Assembly: GCF_020905375.1 (NCBI RefSeq)
Contig: NZ_JAJJBU010000006.1
Location: 1 to 64,000 of the forward strand
Direction of reading: 5' to 3'
Origin: Arthrobacter cryoconiti
GTDB taxonomy: Bacteria; Actinomycetota; Actinomycetes; Actinomycetales; Micrococcaceae
DNA: 64,000 nt
Part shown: piece after piece, positions 53,500 through 61,645 of the stretch
How the letters are laid out: each line of letters opens with the position of its first letter
Position numbering within the stretch: the stretch's first letter is position 1
Notes under the pieces: generated by a model
What the model saw: only the letters and a program-made list of their open reading frames with translations
Databases searched by the model: none
Told to the model about the DNA's origin: nothing
Program-made: the position numbers and the translations under genes

Positions 53500-53648
53500 T
53501 GAACAAAAAGGCCCACTGGTCGAACGCCCCTTTTACACACCAGCGCAGTCTAGAGTGCCGTGAGAACATCAACTATCAACGACCGGTGTGACATCTTTTC
53601 GATAGGAAGGACCCTGGTTGCCTCGGTGACCTAGGGAGCGCCGCCACG

Positions 53649-54002
53649 CTACAACCGGATGTAGGACCAGCCGTCCCATTGGCGTTGCGCTAGATGGGCG
53701 ACGGCGGAAGGAACCTGGCCGACGCCGGGTAGCAAAGCGCCTGCGTCGACACCTGCAGAGCGCAGGCTGTTGGCACATGCATTGATAGCTATGCCAGCAG
53801 CAAGGGCGTTGCTGACGGATTCTGCGAATTCTTCTTCGCACAGCTGCGCCACTACAGGTCCTTGAACCACTATTTCAATGGCAGCGTGCGGAAGCGCTGC
53901 GACGGCATTAAGCGCGCTGCGGAACGAGCCCAGGAGATGTTGCGCATCTGGGCCGTAGGCGTGCAGCACTAGTCCGGGGGATGAGTGGCCGTTTTCAGTC
54001 AT
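53649..54002 (-). CDS. DsrE-family protein
   Basis: 117 residues from ATG 54002, which has AAAGAGGAT upstream; the longer frame reads into IS remnant DNA. DsrE-like fold: LVLHAYGPDAQHLLGSFRSALNAVAAL, EIVVQGPVVAQLC, and the Cys motif INACANSLRSAGV followed by VPSAVAHLAQRQWDGWSYIRL. Such small proteins relay sulfane sulfur or are of unknown role. Its promoter side abuts the left IS remnant. Confidence 0.85.
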   Translation of the reverse strand: MTENGHSSPGLVLHAYGPDAQHLLGSFRSALNAVAALPHAAIEIVVQGPVVAQLCEEEFAESVSNALAAGIAINACANSLRSAGVDAGALLPGVGQVPSAVAHLAQRQWDGWSYIRL

Positions 54003-54037
54003 GGGAATATCCTCTTTGTGCTCATTCTCGGGCCAGT

Positions 54038-54254
54038 CTACTGGCCTTGGACTCCGGGTTGGGGCGGGGCTGTGGGCTGGTAGCGGGGACTTCCAGTAAG
54101 GGCCTTGGCTCCACATCGCTTTCCCCAGCAGGGCACTCTCGTCCGCACACCCAAGGAAATATGATCAGTCAACCGTTCAGGACCCTTCGGGGTCACCCAT
54201 CCACTACGCGCCATGCCGAAAAATTGACACGCTTGAACTAAGCAAACGGCATTG
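54038..54254 (-). mobile_element. Left remnant of an IS4-like element (5' end and transposase start)
   Basis: The terminal segment at 54207-54255 matches the inverted copy at 55958-56006 in 44 of 49 bases. From ATG 54214 leftwards the frame reads MARSGWVTPKGPERLTDHISLGVRTRV, the usual N-terminus of IS4-family transposases, then loses similarity and stops at 54038. So about 45 codons of transposase and one terminal repeat (outer end at 54254) remain. The outward end and its inverted repeat are missing. Family naming is from memory of the motif. Confidence 0.7.
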
Positions 54255-54257
54255 CAC

Positions 54258-54856
54258 TTAGTTGTGCACGTAGAGGCCGTCAACCCAGTCGATGACTGTG
54301 GCGGCGTAGATGTCGGGGGCATCCCCGTGCATCGAATGTGGCATCGTCGGGAACGGCTTGTACGTGAAGCTGTTTCCAGCTCCGGTCACCAATTCCTCGA
54401 CTTGCTTGACCTGAAGGTCGGGAATCGTGCCCACAACCGTTCCGTTATCTGGGTCGACAACATGGACGTGGTGCGTGAAGAGCACCGGGACTTTCACTTG
54501 GGCGAGCAATGTCGCGTGGTCACTTGCTGCGGTCGCAAATCCGGACACGAATGCCCAGCCCCACTCAGGGTCGCATTCCTTCAGGTGCTGGGGCGGTCAA
54601 GTCGGTGCCCCTTCGCTGCCGGCTGGAGCCATCGCTTCAATACCGGTGAGGAACGATGCGGGCAACTCCTTGCGCATCGCTGCCTCGTATTCCCACCACG
54701 ACTCCGCCTGTGCAGGGATCAGCAGCAGTGCCGGGAGGCTCGGGTCGCCCAGAGTGGCGTAGTTCATGGTGATCTCACCGAGATCAACGGTGTGTTCCGG
54801 CAGCCCGTGTGGCACGAAGATGTCTTCGTGGTCTGCTGCTTCGATGCGGCGCTCAT
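54258..54856 (-). pseudogene. Broken alpha/beta-hydrolase gene
   Basis: The ATG at 54856 overlaps the SDR stop (ATGA). The first codons (MSAASKQQTT) leave frame by one base near 54825, after which VPHGLPEHTVDLGEITMNYATLGDPSLPALLLIPAQAESWWEYEAAM is typical of an alpha/beta hydrolase. The text then jumps to the C-terminal third (RKELPASFLTGIEAMAP), a TGA stops it at 54597-54599, and the same frame continues (PPQHLKE ... GFATAASDHATLLAQVKVPVLFTHH ... MPHSMHGDAPD). The middle with the nucleophile elbow is deleted. Three lesions make it non-functional. Confidence 0.8.
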
Positions 54857-55710
54857 GCTGTAACCCCCACCTTTTTGCTCGTTACTGCCCAGAGGGTGGA
54901 TGCGGCGAAACTGTCGAGGCCTGCCTTTCCGGGCTTGCGTACCTTCGGATAGCCCTTGATGCTGCCGAGGCCGTTCGGCCCGACGTATGCGTTGCCGACG
55001 ACATCCTGGGTTGCAGCGAACAGGGTCGGAAGTGCACCGTGTTCCGGATCGTTCAAGAGGAACGAGAAGCGGTTGATCACGTTGGATGATGAGTGAGCCG
55101 CGAGCGTCGTAGTTGCGATTCCGGGGTGAGCGAGAACCGAGCGCACCTTCGACCCGGCCTCGTCGAGTCGTCGCTGCAACTCAAGTGAAAAAAGAACGAC
55201 CAGGAGCTTCGAATCGTTGTAGGCGTCCATCGGCTTGTACGGACGTGCATCCCAGTTCAGGTCTGCCGTGTTGAGGTGACCCATGCGGTGCAGCTGGCTT
55301 GTCACCCACACGATGCGATTGGTGATGTGCGGCAGCAGCAGGTTGGTCAACAGGAACGGGCCGAAGGAATTGGTCGCAGTTTGGGTGTCCAGACCGTCGC
55401 TCGTGCGAGTGAGTGGGATATCCATCACACCGGCGTTGTTGATGAGGATGTCGAGCTCCCCAGTCCAGTCCGCGGCAAATGCGCGCACGCTGGCCAGATC
55501 GGAGACATCCAGCTCGCGTACTTCGACGTCGCCCTGCATCCCCGCTCGCACGGTGGCGCCTTTTGCAACGTCCCGCACGGCGAGTACGACGTGAGCGCCG
55601 ACGCGAGCCAGTTCACGTGCGGTGATGAGTCCGATTCCGCTTGAGGCTCCCGTCACTATCACGGTCTTACCTGACATGTTCGGCAAGTCAGCCGCTGTCC
55701 ATTTCGCCAT
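54853..55710 (-). CDS. Short-chain dehydrogenase (retinol-dehydrogenase-like SDR)
   Basis: 285 residues with GGAGATG upstream. VIVTGASSGIGLITARELARVGAHVVLAVRD, ELDVSDLASVRAF, ILINNAGVMDIPLTRTSDGLDTQTATN, WVTSQLHRMG and the catalytic YNDSKLLVVLFSLELQRRL. This is the RDH/WW-oxidoreductase-like group common in actinobacteria. It was the first gene of an SDR-hydrolase operon whose hydrolase is now broken and whose divergent MmyB-type regulator is cut at the right IS remnant. The gene itself looks intact. Confidence 0.9.
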   Translation of the reverse strand: MAKWTAADLPNMSGKTVIVTGASSGIGLITARELARVGAHVVLAVRDVAKGATVRAGMQGDVEVRELDVSDLASVRAFAADWTGELDILINNAGVMDIPLTRTSDGLDTQTATNSFGPFLLTNLLLPHITNRIVWVTSQLHRMGHLNTADLNWDARPYKPMDAYNDSKLLVVLFSLELQRRLDEAGSKVRSVLAHPGIATTTLAAHSSSNVINRFSFLLNDPEHGALPTLFAATQDVVGNAYVGPNGLGSIKGYPKVRKPGKAGLDSFAASTLWAVTSKKVGVTA

Positions 55711-55848
55711 CGTGCATCTCCGTTTTCTGGCAACGCTTCTGCGGCCACATCCCGAGTATGTGCCCTATCGTTACCAGCAAACAGTGCGCGGTTATCCACT
55801 GCATGGCAGAGCGTGGATATCCCACGACGGACGCGGCATCTTCGCTGG

Positions 55849-55958
55849 ATGGACCTCCAAGCTTTTGCGGACTCCATACGTGTACGCCGTGAGGCCCTCC
55901 GGCCGGAGGACGTCGGGTTGGCTCGCGGGCCACGGTGCCAGGCAAACGGGCTTTGGCG
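55849..55958 (+). pseudogene. N-terminal fragment of an MmyB-type XRE regulator, cut by an IS remnant
   Basis: From ATG 55849 the frame reads MDLQAFADSIRVRRE, then ALRPEDVGLARGPR, which is the start of the same regulator family as the gene at 18724 (LRSRRLVLQPEDVGLSRGPR). Similarity ends at about 55958, exactly where the terminal repeat of the right IS remnant begins; the frame stops at a TAG inside it. The rest of the regulator is absent. Confidence 0.75.
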
Positions 55959-56182
55959 CAGTGCCGTTTGCTTAGTTCAAGCGTGTTAGATTTTCGGCAT
56001 GACGCGGGTTTTCCCGGCTGAGGAAGTCATGCGGTCTCTGCTGGCCCCAAGGTCGTGCGGCGTTCCAAAACACCCGACGGGATGCTTCAGGAAATCTACG
56101 GCTAGCACTGCGCGAACTCCTGCCCCCACGCCGACAACGCACCGCGCCCAGCGCCGTCAAAAGCACACAGTAAACAGCATTG
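55959..56182 (+). mobile_element. Right IS4-like remnant, a 224-bp internal-deletion derivative
   Basis: The left end is the 49-bp repeat shared with 54207-54255. The right end, AGTAAACAGCATTG at 56169-56182, is an imperfect inverted copy of the left tip CAGTGCCGTTTGCT (11 of 14). Between them are three transposase scraps in the plus direction: TRVFPAEEV (from ATG 55999), AKVVRRSKTPDGMLQEIYG (56046-56105) and LALRELLPPRRQRTAPSAVK near the end. So the element kept both ends but lost most of its gene, like a MITE. No clear target duplication is seen. Confidence 0.72.
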
Positions 56183-56185
56183 GGA

Positions 56186-56986
56186 CTAATCCCAGATATT
56201 ATCCCCACGCAGCGTTGCATCTGCCCCGCCGTCGGTATAAATGGTCTGGCCCGTGGTGTGGGTGTTCTCCTCGCTGGTGAGCCAGACTAAGAGGCGGGAG
56301 ATGACGATTGCTTCCGAGTGGTAGTTCAACGGCATGGGAACGTTTGAATCCACCATGGTCCGCCCCTCTTCTGTAGCGAGCAGTTCCTTGGTCATGGGTG
56401 AGATGACGGTGCCAGGAGCCACAGCGTTAAGGGGGATTCCCGCACCTGCCCAACGTGCCTTGATGGACTCCCGGCGGACCCAGCGGCTCAACGCCCTCTT
56501 GCTGGAGGGGTAGTTGAGGTATCCGGACGCTGGCCCCGCTGCGGCCAGCGCTGTTCCGATTTCCACGGCGCCTTTTTCATCCCCGGCCAGTAGGGCAGCT
56601 ACAAGTTCGGGGGAGTTGGGTTGCAGGGAGGCCATGGAGCTGACGACGGCGGCGCGTGGTGCTGAGCTTTTCGCTAAGACAGGTAATAGATGTTCTAAGA
56701 ACTCGATGACGCCAAAGTAGTTCACGCTGACGGTCAACGGGATCGGCGCTGAGATACCCGCGCAGGCGATGACGGCGTCAATATTTCCGTCCGCCAGCTC
56801 GGTTACCTGATCTGCCGCTGCCTTGCGCCCGCTAGGCGTCCCTAGATCGGCCTCGACTTCGGCGCCGCGTAAGTCCACTCCAATCACATTCTCGCCGCGT
56901 TCGCGCAGTAATTGCACGGTGGCCGCACCTATCCCTGATCCTGCGCCCGTCACGACGTAACGACGGGGTGTGGTGGTGGCGCTCAT
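56186..56986 (-). CDS. Short-chain dehydrogenase (hydroxysteroid-dehydrogenase-like)
   Basis: 266 residues. RRYVVTGAGSGIGAATVQLLRERGENVIGVDLRGAEVEADLGTPSGR is the NAD-binding start with a short sheet as in 3-alpha-HSD/carbonyl reductases; ACAGISAPI stands for NNAG, SSMASLQPN carries the catalytic Ser and YPSSKRALSRWVRRESIK the Tyr and Lys. The end TGQTIYTDGGADATLRGDN is normal. The stop lies four bases from the right IS end. It is the third gene in line behind the SDR-MarR pair on the same strand. Confidence 0.9.
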   Translation of the reverse strand: MSATTTPRRYVVTGAGSGIGAATVQLLRERGENVIGVDLRGAEVEADLGTPSGRKAAADQVTELADGNIDAVIACAGISAPIPLTVSVNYFGVIEFLEHLLPVLAKSSAPRAAVVSSMASLQPNSPELVAALLAGDEKGAVEIGTALAAAGPASGYLNYPSSKRALSRWVRRESIKARWAGAGIPLNAVAPGTVISPMTKELLATEEGRTMVDSNVPMPLNYHSEAIVISRLLVWLTSEENTHTTGQTIYTDGGADATLRGDNIWD

Positions 56987-57057
56987 GTGGTGCTCCTTTG
57001 AAGGTGTGCGGATCTAATGCGGGTACCGCAGCAAAATTTGGGTGGGTTGGGTGGGAA

Positions 57058-57597
57058 TCAGCGAGTGGAGCTCAAATGCGCCGCGAACGCGATCGTGGAC
57101 TTTTCGAATTGCGCCAGCAGCCGGGTGAAATCATTGCGATCCGTGTCCGACCACTCGGCCAGTAGCTCATCGGTAAGGCCGTTCCCGGCGCGGACGAACG
57201 CTCTGGCGACTTGGTGGCCTGGGCCCGTCAACTCAGCCAACTGGGCCCGTGCATCGCTTGGATCCGGAATCCGACGGGCTAGACCAGCGGCGGTGAGGCG
57301 TGCCAAAATCTTACTGATGTTCGATGCCCCGGTCACCATGTTTTCCGCCAGCCGAGACGGACGCTGTGCGCCCCCTCTGGCAAGGATGGTCACCATGGTA
57401 ATGGCACCCGGATCCAGATCAACGCCTTCGCGAGCAGCAACGGCGGTTAGAAAATCGGGGGACGTCCACTCGGCCAAGACGCGGGTTAATGAGGTGATCA
57501 ATGCGCTGCCGTCGACTTTTAGTGGAGCTGGTGCCCCGGGCGTCGGCGGATGATCCTGACTGTCAGATGTGCTCGCGTGGGCCAAAGACTTAGGCAT
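57058..57597 (-). CDS. MarR-family transcriptional regulator
   Basis: 179 residues from ATG 57597, which overlaps the upstream SDR stop by eight bases. A 25-residue flexible N-tail precedes the winged helix: LDPGAITMVTILARGGAQRPSRLAENMVTGASNISKILARLTAAGLARRIPDPSDARAQLAELTG. It is co-transcribed behind the SDR gene, and two identical-type palindromes lie in front of that gene, so autoregulation of the pair is likely. Confidence 0.9.
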   Translation of the reverse strand: MPKSLAHASTSDSQDHPPTPGAPAPLKVDGSALITSLTRVLAEWTSPDFLTAVAAREGVDLDPGAITMVTILARGGAQRPSRLAENMVTGASNISKILARLTAAGLARRIPDPSDARAQLAELTGPGHQVARAFVRAGNGLTDELLAEWSDTDRNDFTRLLAQFEKSTIAFAAHLSSTR

Positions 57598-58336
57598 TGA
57601 CTGTTCCGCCGTCGACCGGGAGCACCACACCCGTAACAAAGCTGGCCTCGTCAGAAAGCAGCCAGATGACAGCGTTGGCGATTTCGTGTGCCTGGCCTAG
57701 GCGTTTCATGGGCACCTGTGCTGCGTAGCCTGCGCGGGCATCTTCGGGCAGGGAGGCCAGCGAAGCGGTTTCAATAGCACCCGGGGCAACGGCGTTGATG
57801 CGAATACCTTTGCTCGCATTTTCAATGGCAACGCTTCGGGTGAGGCTCACAACCCCGTGCTTTGAGGCGCCGTAAGGGGTCAGCAGGGGAGTGGAGGAGA
57901 TGCCTGCCAGCGAGGCCGTGTTCACAATGGCACCGCCACCGTTAGCCGAGAAGTGCTTCACTTGGGCCTTCATCGCGATGAACGTTCCACGCAAGTTGAC
58001 GTTCATAACCCTGTCCCATTCGGCGTCAGTGACGTCTTGAACAGGCTTGGGCATGGCGCCGATCCCCGCGTTGTTGACGGCGAGATGAAGGCCCCCGAAG
58101 GACTCCACCGCGAAAGAAACGAGGGCGTTGACATCGTCTGGCTCTGCCACATTGGCATGCATATAAGCGGCCTTTCCGCCTGCGGATATGATGGCATCCA
58201 CCACGCTTTGTCCGGCTGCGTCGTTGACGTCTGAGACCACAACTGCGGCGCCCTCAGCCGCAAGACGAAGGGCTATGGCTTCGCCAATGCCAGCACCGGC
58301 TGCCGTGACGAGTGCCACCTTGTCCTCGAAAAGCAT
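57590..58336 (-). CDS. Short-chain dehydrogenase (FabG-like SDR)
   Basis: 248 residues, classical SDR: KVALVTAAGAGIGEAIALRLAAEGAAVVVSDVN (Asp after beta-2, favouring NAD), LAVNNAGIGAM, NTASLAGISS with catalytic Ser and YGASKHGVVSLTRSVAIE. Purine-rich GGAAGAAGAAA precedes the ATG. Substrate unknown. First gene of an SDR-MarR-SDR run under MarR-type operators at 58377-58417. Confidence 0.92.
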   Translation of the reverse strand: MLFEDKVALVTAAGAGIGEAIALRLAAEGAAVVVSDVNDAAGQSVVDAIISAGGKAAYMHANVAEPDDVNALVSFAVESFGGLHLAVNNAGIGAMPKPVQDVTDAEWDRVMNVNLRGTFIAMKAQVKHFSANGGGAIVNTASLAGISSTPLLTPYGASKHGVVSLTRSVAIENASKGIRINAVAPGAIETASLASLPEDARAGYAAQVPMKRLGQAHEIANAVIWLLSDEASFVTGVVLPVDGGTVNA

Positions 58337-58376
58337 GATTTTCTTCTTCCGTTAGGGTGGCTATGCCGCCATTTTG

Positions 58377-58417
58377 TGTCGTAAAGACAGCATACGCCTT
58401 TTAGTGTCGAAAGGACA
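58377..58417 (-). promoter_or_regulatory. Twin MarR-type operators upstream of the SDR-MarR unit
   Basis: TGTC-GTAAA-GACA at 58377-58389 and TGTC-GAAAG-GACA at 58405-58417 are two copies of one 13-base palindrome, starts 28 bases apart, 40-80 bases before the SDR start. The spacing equals that of the other MarR operator pair at 15.2 kb, and both share a TGTC half-site. They most likely bind the MarR protein encoded by the second gene. Confidence 0.7.
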
Positions 58418-58825
58418 GTAATTTCCCAAACTCGTTACTGACGGAAGGGTAACGAGGTTGTTAGTTAGGCCTTGGCGAACCCAAGTGCAGTCTCTGGTTG
58501 TGAGCGTAAAACCATGCTGTGCACAGCGCTTCCAGTGACGCCATTTGTGTGAACCCTTATCCGCCAAAACGCCTCGATTTCAGAGTCATCATTGGGCACA
58601 TATTTGCCGTCTTTGGACATCAAGGTGCGCCTCAGTGGGCGTTCCGGTAAACTTCAGTGGTAAGGCCCCCTTGTTCGCCCGGCCAGACAACGAAGTGCGA
58701 CTCGCGCACATCTGTTCTGCCGAGCGGTTCCAAAAGGGGCATTTTCGTGTTCGGGTGATGTGCGGCGGAACTACCGCCGGTTTAAACAGCGCTCGGTTCA
58801 ATTTATGAGCAAGGGGGAGGATCCC
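58418..58825. other. purA upstream region
   Basis: About 410 bases between the divergent SDR operators and purA. No gene is supported; the open frames here lack ribosome sites. GGGGGAGG at 58813-58820 is the purA ribosome site. I see no PurR box or riboswitch consensus that I would defend. Confidence 0.4.
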
Positions 58826-60115
58826 ATGCCAGCAATCGTGATCGTCGGCGCCCAGTGGGGCGACGAAGGTAAAGGCAAGGCCACAGATCTTTTGGGTGGT
58901 TTGGTCGACTACGTGGTTAAGCCCAACGGTGGAAACAATGCCGGGCATACCGTCGTCGTAGGCGGTGAGAAGTATGAGCTCAAGCTCCTTCCTGCTGGCA
59001 TTTTGAGCCCCAACGCGACACCCATTATTGGCAATGGTTGTGTTGTGAACCTAGAAGCACTGTTCGAGGAAATCGAGGGCCTGGAGGCGCGTGGGGCGGA
59101 CACCTCCAAATTGCGCATTTCCGCTAATGCTCACTTGGTCGCTCCGTACCATCAGGTGCTGGACAAGGTGACAGAGCGTTTTCTGGGCAAGCGAGCCATC
59201 GGGACTACAGGTCGAGGGATCGGCCCGGCCTACATGGACAAGGTTGCACGCTTGGGGATCCGCGTTCAGGACGTCTTTGACGAATCGATCCTGCGCCAAA
59301 AAGTGGAGGGTTCACTGGTGCAAAAGAACGAGCTTCTGGTCAAGGTCTACAACCGCCGTGGCGTGGAAGTGGATGAGATCGTGGAGTACTTCCTTTCCTT
59401 TGCAGAACGCCTGCGCCCCATGGTTATTGACGCGACGTACGTGCTCAACGAGGCGTTGGACCGCGGGGAAGTGGTCCTCATGGAGGGTGGCCAGGCGACG
59501 TTCTTGGACGTTGACCACGGCACATACCCGTTCGTCACTTCTTCAAATCCGACGGCCGGCGGGGCATCAGTTGGCTCGGGAATTGGTCCCACGCGCATCA
59601 CACGCGCAGTGGGTATCATCAAGGCTTACACGACCCGTGTTGGCGCTGGCCCATTTCCCACGGAGCTCTTCGACGAGATGGGTATCTACCTGCAAAAGAC
59701 CGGCGGTGAGTTCGGCGTGAATACCGGTCGCCCACGTCGTTGCGGCTGGTACGACGCCGTTCTGGCCCGCCATGCTTCCCGCGTAAACGGCTTCACGGAC
59801 TACTTCGTCACGAAGTTGGACGTCTTGACGGGCATCGCAGAGATTCCTGTGTGTGTGGCCTACGACGTCGATGGCGTCCGGCATGATGAGATGCCTATGA
59901 CGCAGACCGATTTTCACCATGCAGTACCCATCTACGAATATTTCCCGGGCTGGACTGAGGACATCACCGGTGCCCGCACCATGGAAGACCTTCCTCAGAA
60001 CGCGAAGGATTACATCCTGGCGCTGGAGGCAATCTCAGGCACCAGGATCTCTGCTATTGGAGTTGGTCCAGACCGCGATCAGACGATCGTCCGTCATGAC
60101 CTCATCAACGATTAG
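58826..60115 (+). CDS. purA: Adenylosuccinate synthetase
   Basis: 429 residues. The GTP/IMP site is at the start ([22 protein letters not shown]), then [69 protein letters not shown] and the end [14 protein letters not shown]. It makes adenylosuccinate from IMP, aspartate and GTP, the first step to AMP. ATG 58826 is preferred because of AAGGGGGAGG seven bases upstream and the family N-terminus. Confidence 0.98.
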   Translation: MPAIVIVGAQWGDEGKGKATDLLGGLVDYVVKPNGGNNAGHTVVVGGEKYELKLLPAGILSPNATPIIGNGCVVNLEALFEEIEGLEARGADTSKLRISANAHLVAPYHQVLDKVTERFLGKRAIGTTGRGIGPAYMDKVARLGIRVQDVFDESILRQKVEGSLVQKNELLVKVYNRRGVEVDEIVEYFLSFAERLRPMVIDATYVLNEALDRGEVVLMEGGQATFLDVDHGTYPFVTSSNPTAGGASVGSGIGPTRITRAVGIIKAYTTRVGAGPFPTELFDEMGIYLQKTGGEFGVNTGRPRRCGWYDAVLARHASRVNGFTDYFVTKLDVLTGIAEIPVCVAYDVDGVRHDEMPMTQTDFHHAVPIYEYFPGWTEDITGARTMEDLPQNAKDYILALEAISGTRISAIGVGPDRDQTIVRHDLIND

Positions 60116-60127
60116 CTAACCGTAACC

Positions 60128-60178
60128 AGGCAGGGTCGGCAGCGGAACTGTATTTTCCGGTGCCGACCCTGCCTTTTT
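60128..60178 (+). terminator. Intrinsic terminator of purA
   Basis: Arms AGGCAGGGTCGGCA (60128-60141) and TGCCGACCCTGCCT (60161-60174) pair perfectly over 14 bp, followed by five T at 60174-60178. It begins 12 bases after the purA stop. Confidence 0.95.
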
Positions 60179-60235
60179 GCTGGGCTAAAACGGCTAGGCT
60201 GGAGCTAATGAATGCCGCGTTTGAAGGGAGCAATC

Positions 60236-61042
60236 ATGAAGGTCAGTGTTGGACAGTTCAATCCGGGCGGTAACGTCGTCCGGAACCTGACGGTCATGCG
60301 CCGGCTGGCCACTTCTTCCCGGGCGGACGGTGGCCGCTTGATCGTCTTCCCGGAGGAAGCAATGTTCTCCGTAGGTGAAGTGGAGGGAGACTTCGCCGCA
60401 GCCGTGGACGCCGAGTGGACTACCTTTGTTCAAGGCCTCTCTCGCATCGCCGCAGACGTGGGCATCGCTGTGATAGCTGGCGGCTATGAATCTAGTGGTG
60501 AAGAACGTCCCTTCAATACTCTGGTAGCCATTGACGACGACGGTGCTATCTTGGGCACTTACCGGAAACTGCACCTTTACGACGCCTTCTCCTACCAGGA
60601 GTCAAAGCGCATCAAACCAGGAGATAGCGGCGTAACTCTGGTGGAAATCGGCGGCTTCCAGGTCGGCATTATGACCTGCTATGACATCCGCTTCCCGGAG
60701 CTCGCACGCGCGTTGACTCTTGAAGGTGCCGAGCTTATTTGCGTTGCGGCAGCCTGGTTCAAAGGCGAGCACAAAGTGGAGCATTGGGAAACGCTACTGA
60801 AAGCGCGTGCCATAGAAAACACTGTCTGGGTTGCCGCTGCGGGTACTTCCAGTGCGCACTGCATCGGTCACTCGGCAATTGTGGACCCTATGGGTATTCC
60901 ACAGGACTTCTTGGAAAATGAGGCCGAAGGCGTGGTGACAACGGATGTCACCCACAAACGCGTGGAAGAGGTCCGTGAATTCTTGCCTGTTTTGCGCAAC
61001 AGACGATTCGAGGCTGGCGCCTTGGTGGATGCCGTCGGCTAA
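60236..61042 (+). CDS. Nitrilase-superfamily carbon-nitrogen hydrolase
   Basis: 268 residues from ATG 60236 with GAAGGGAG upstream. The catalytic Glu is in LIVFPEEAMFS, the Lys in YRKLHLYDAFSYQES and the Cys in GIMTCYDIRFPELAR. It hydrolyses an amide or nitrile bond; the pattern is close to Nit2/deaminated-glutathione amidases and omega-amidases, but the substrate is not certain. The end FLPVLRNRRFE is typical. A TAGGCT box at about 60193 may be the -10 element. Confidence 0.92.
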   Translation: MKVSVGQFNPGGNVVRNLTVMRRLATSSRADGGRLIVFPEEAMFSVGEVEGDFAAAVDAEWTTFVQGLSRIAADVGIAVIAGGYESSGEERPFNTLVAIDDDGAILGTYRKLHLYDAFSYQESKRIKPGDSGVTLVEIGGFQVGIMTCYDIRFPELARALTLEGAELICVAAAWFKGEHKVEHWETLLKARAIENTVWVAAAGTSSAHCIGHSAIVDPMGIPQDFLENEAEGVVTTDVTHKRVEEVREFLPVLRNRRFEAGALVDAVG

Positions 61043-61106
61043 ATTCTTGGGCGTTGACGGGGTCAGCAGCTGTGATTAGTGTCAGAACTAAATGAAGGAG
61101 GAAATC

Positions 61107-61616
61107 ATGATGGACTCCAAGATTTGGGCGGCTCTGGAGCCGCTGCACCCCTCGGCGCTGGAAGATATGCCGATGGATGGCCAGTGGCTGGAGCCGCCAT
61201 TTGCCGATGATCCCAGCGGGCGTGCCGTCCTGTGCAATGACGGTGACTTCCAGTTCGTTGTTGTGGACCGGAAAAAAGGGTCCGTGCTCTTTGTCTGCGA
61301 AGACGATGAATCTTTGATTGCCTCGACACTGGAGAGCTTTGTCAAGATCGTTCAGGCGTGGGGATCCATCGATCGGGATACGGTGGGTCCAGAAGATGAT
61401 GAGGACTTTTCAAAGGTGCGGAAGTCCTTTGAGGAGCAGTTGAAGACTTTGGATCCGGTGGCTGCCGGTCCTAACGAATTTTGGTCCCTGTACACGGAAG
61501 AGCTCACCAGCGACGATTACGTCGACGAGGACGTGAGCGAGGAAGAAGATGAACCAGAAACTGAAACGGGTGACAATGATCGCCCGGGTATCGATGAGTC
61601 GTTCGTGAGCACGTAG
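61107..61616 (+). CDS. Acidic conserved protein, SUKH-like
   Basis: 169 residues; AAGGAGGA lies five bases before ATG 61107. The middle (VLCNDGDFQFVVVDRKKGSVLFVCEDDESLIASTLESFVKIVQAWGSI) resembles SUKH-type folds, which often end a strand pair with a Leu-x-x-Phe-x-x-x-Trp helix. The tail of about 45 residues is almost all Asp/Glu (DDYVDEDVSEEEDEPETE). Function unknown; it could be a lone immunity-type or DNA-mimic protein, but no toxin gene is near. Confidence 0.8.
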   Translation: MMDSKIWAALEPLHPSALEDMPMDGQWLEPPFADDPSGRAVLCNDGDFQFVVVDRKKGSVLFVCEDDESLIASTLESFVKIVQAWGSIDRDTVGPEDDEDFSKVRKSFEEQLKTLDPVAAGPNEFWSLYTEELTSDDYVDEDVSEEEDEPETETGDNDRPGIDESFVST

Positions 61617-61645
61617 GCGGCCATCCCCTCGCTACACTGTTGTGC

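Noticed and set aside
58545-58808. Open frame of 87 codons upstream of purA.
   Set aside because: No ribosome site, no family and it runs into the purA leader.
61107-61616. Toxin-immunity system based on the SUKH-like protein.
   Set aside because: No polymorphic toxin or secretion gene is adjacent; the fold assignment is itself tentative.
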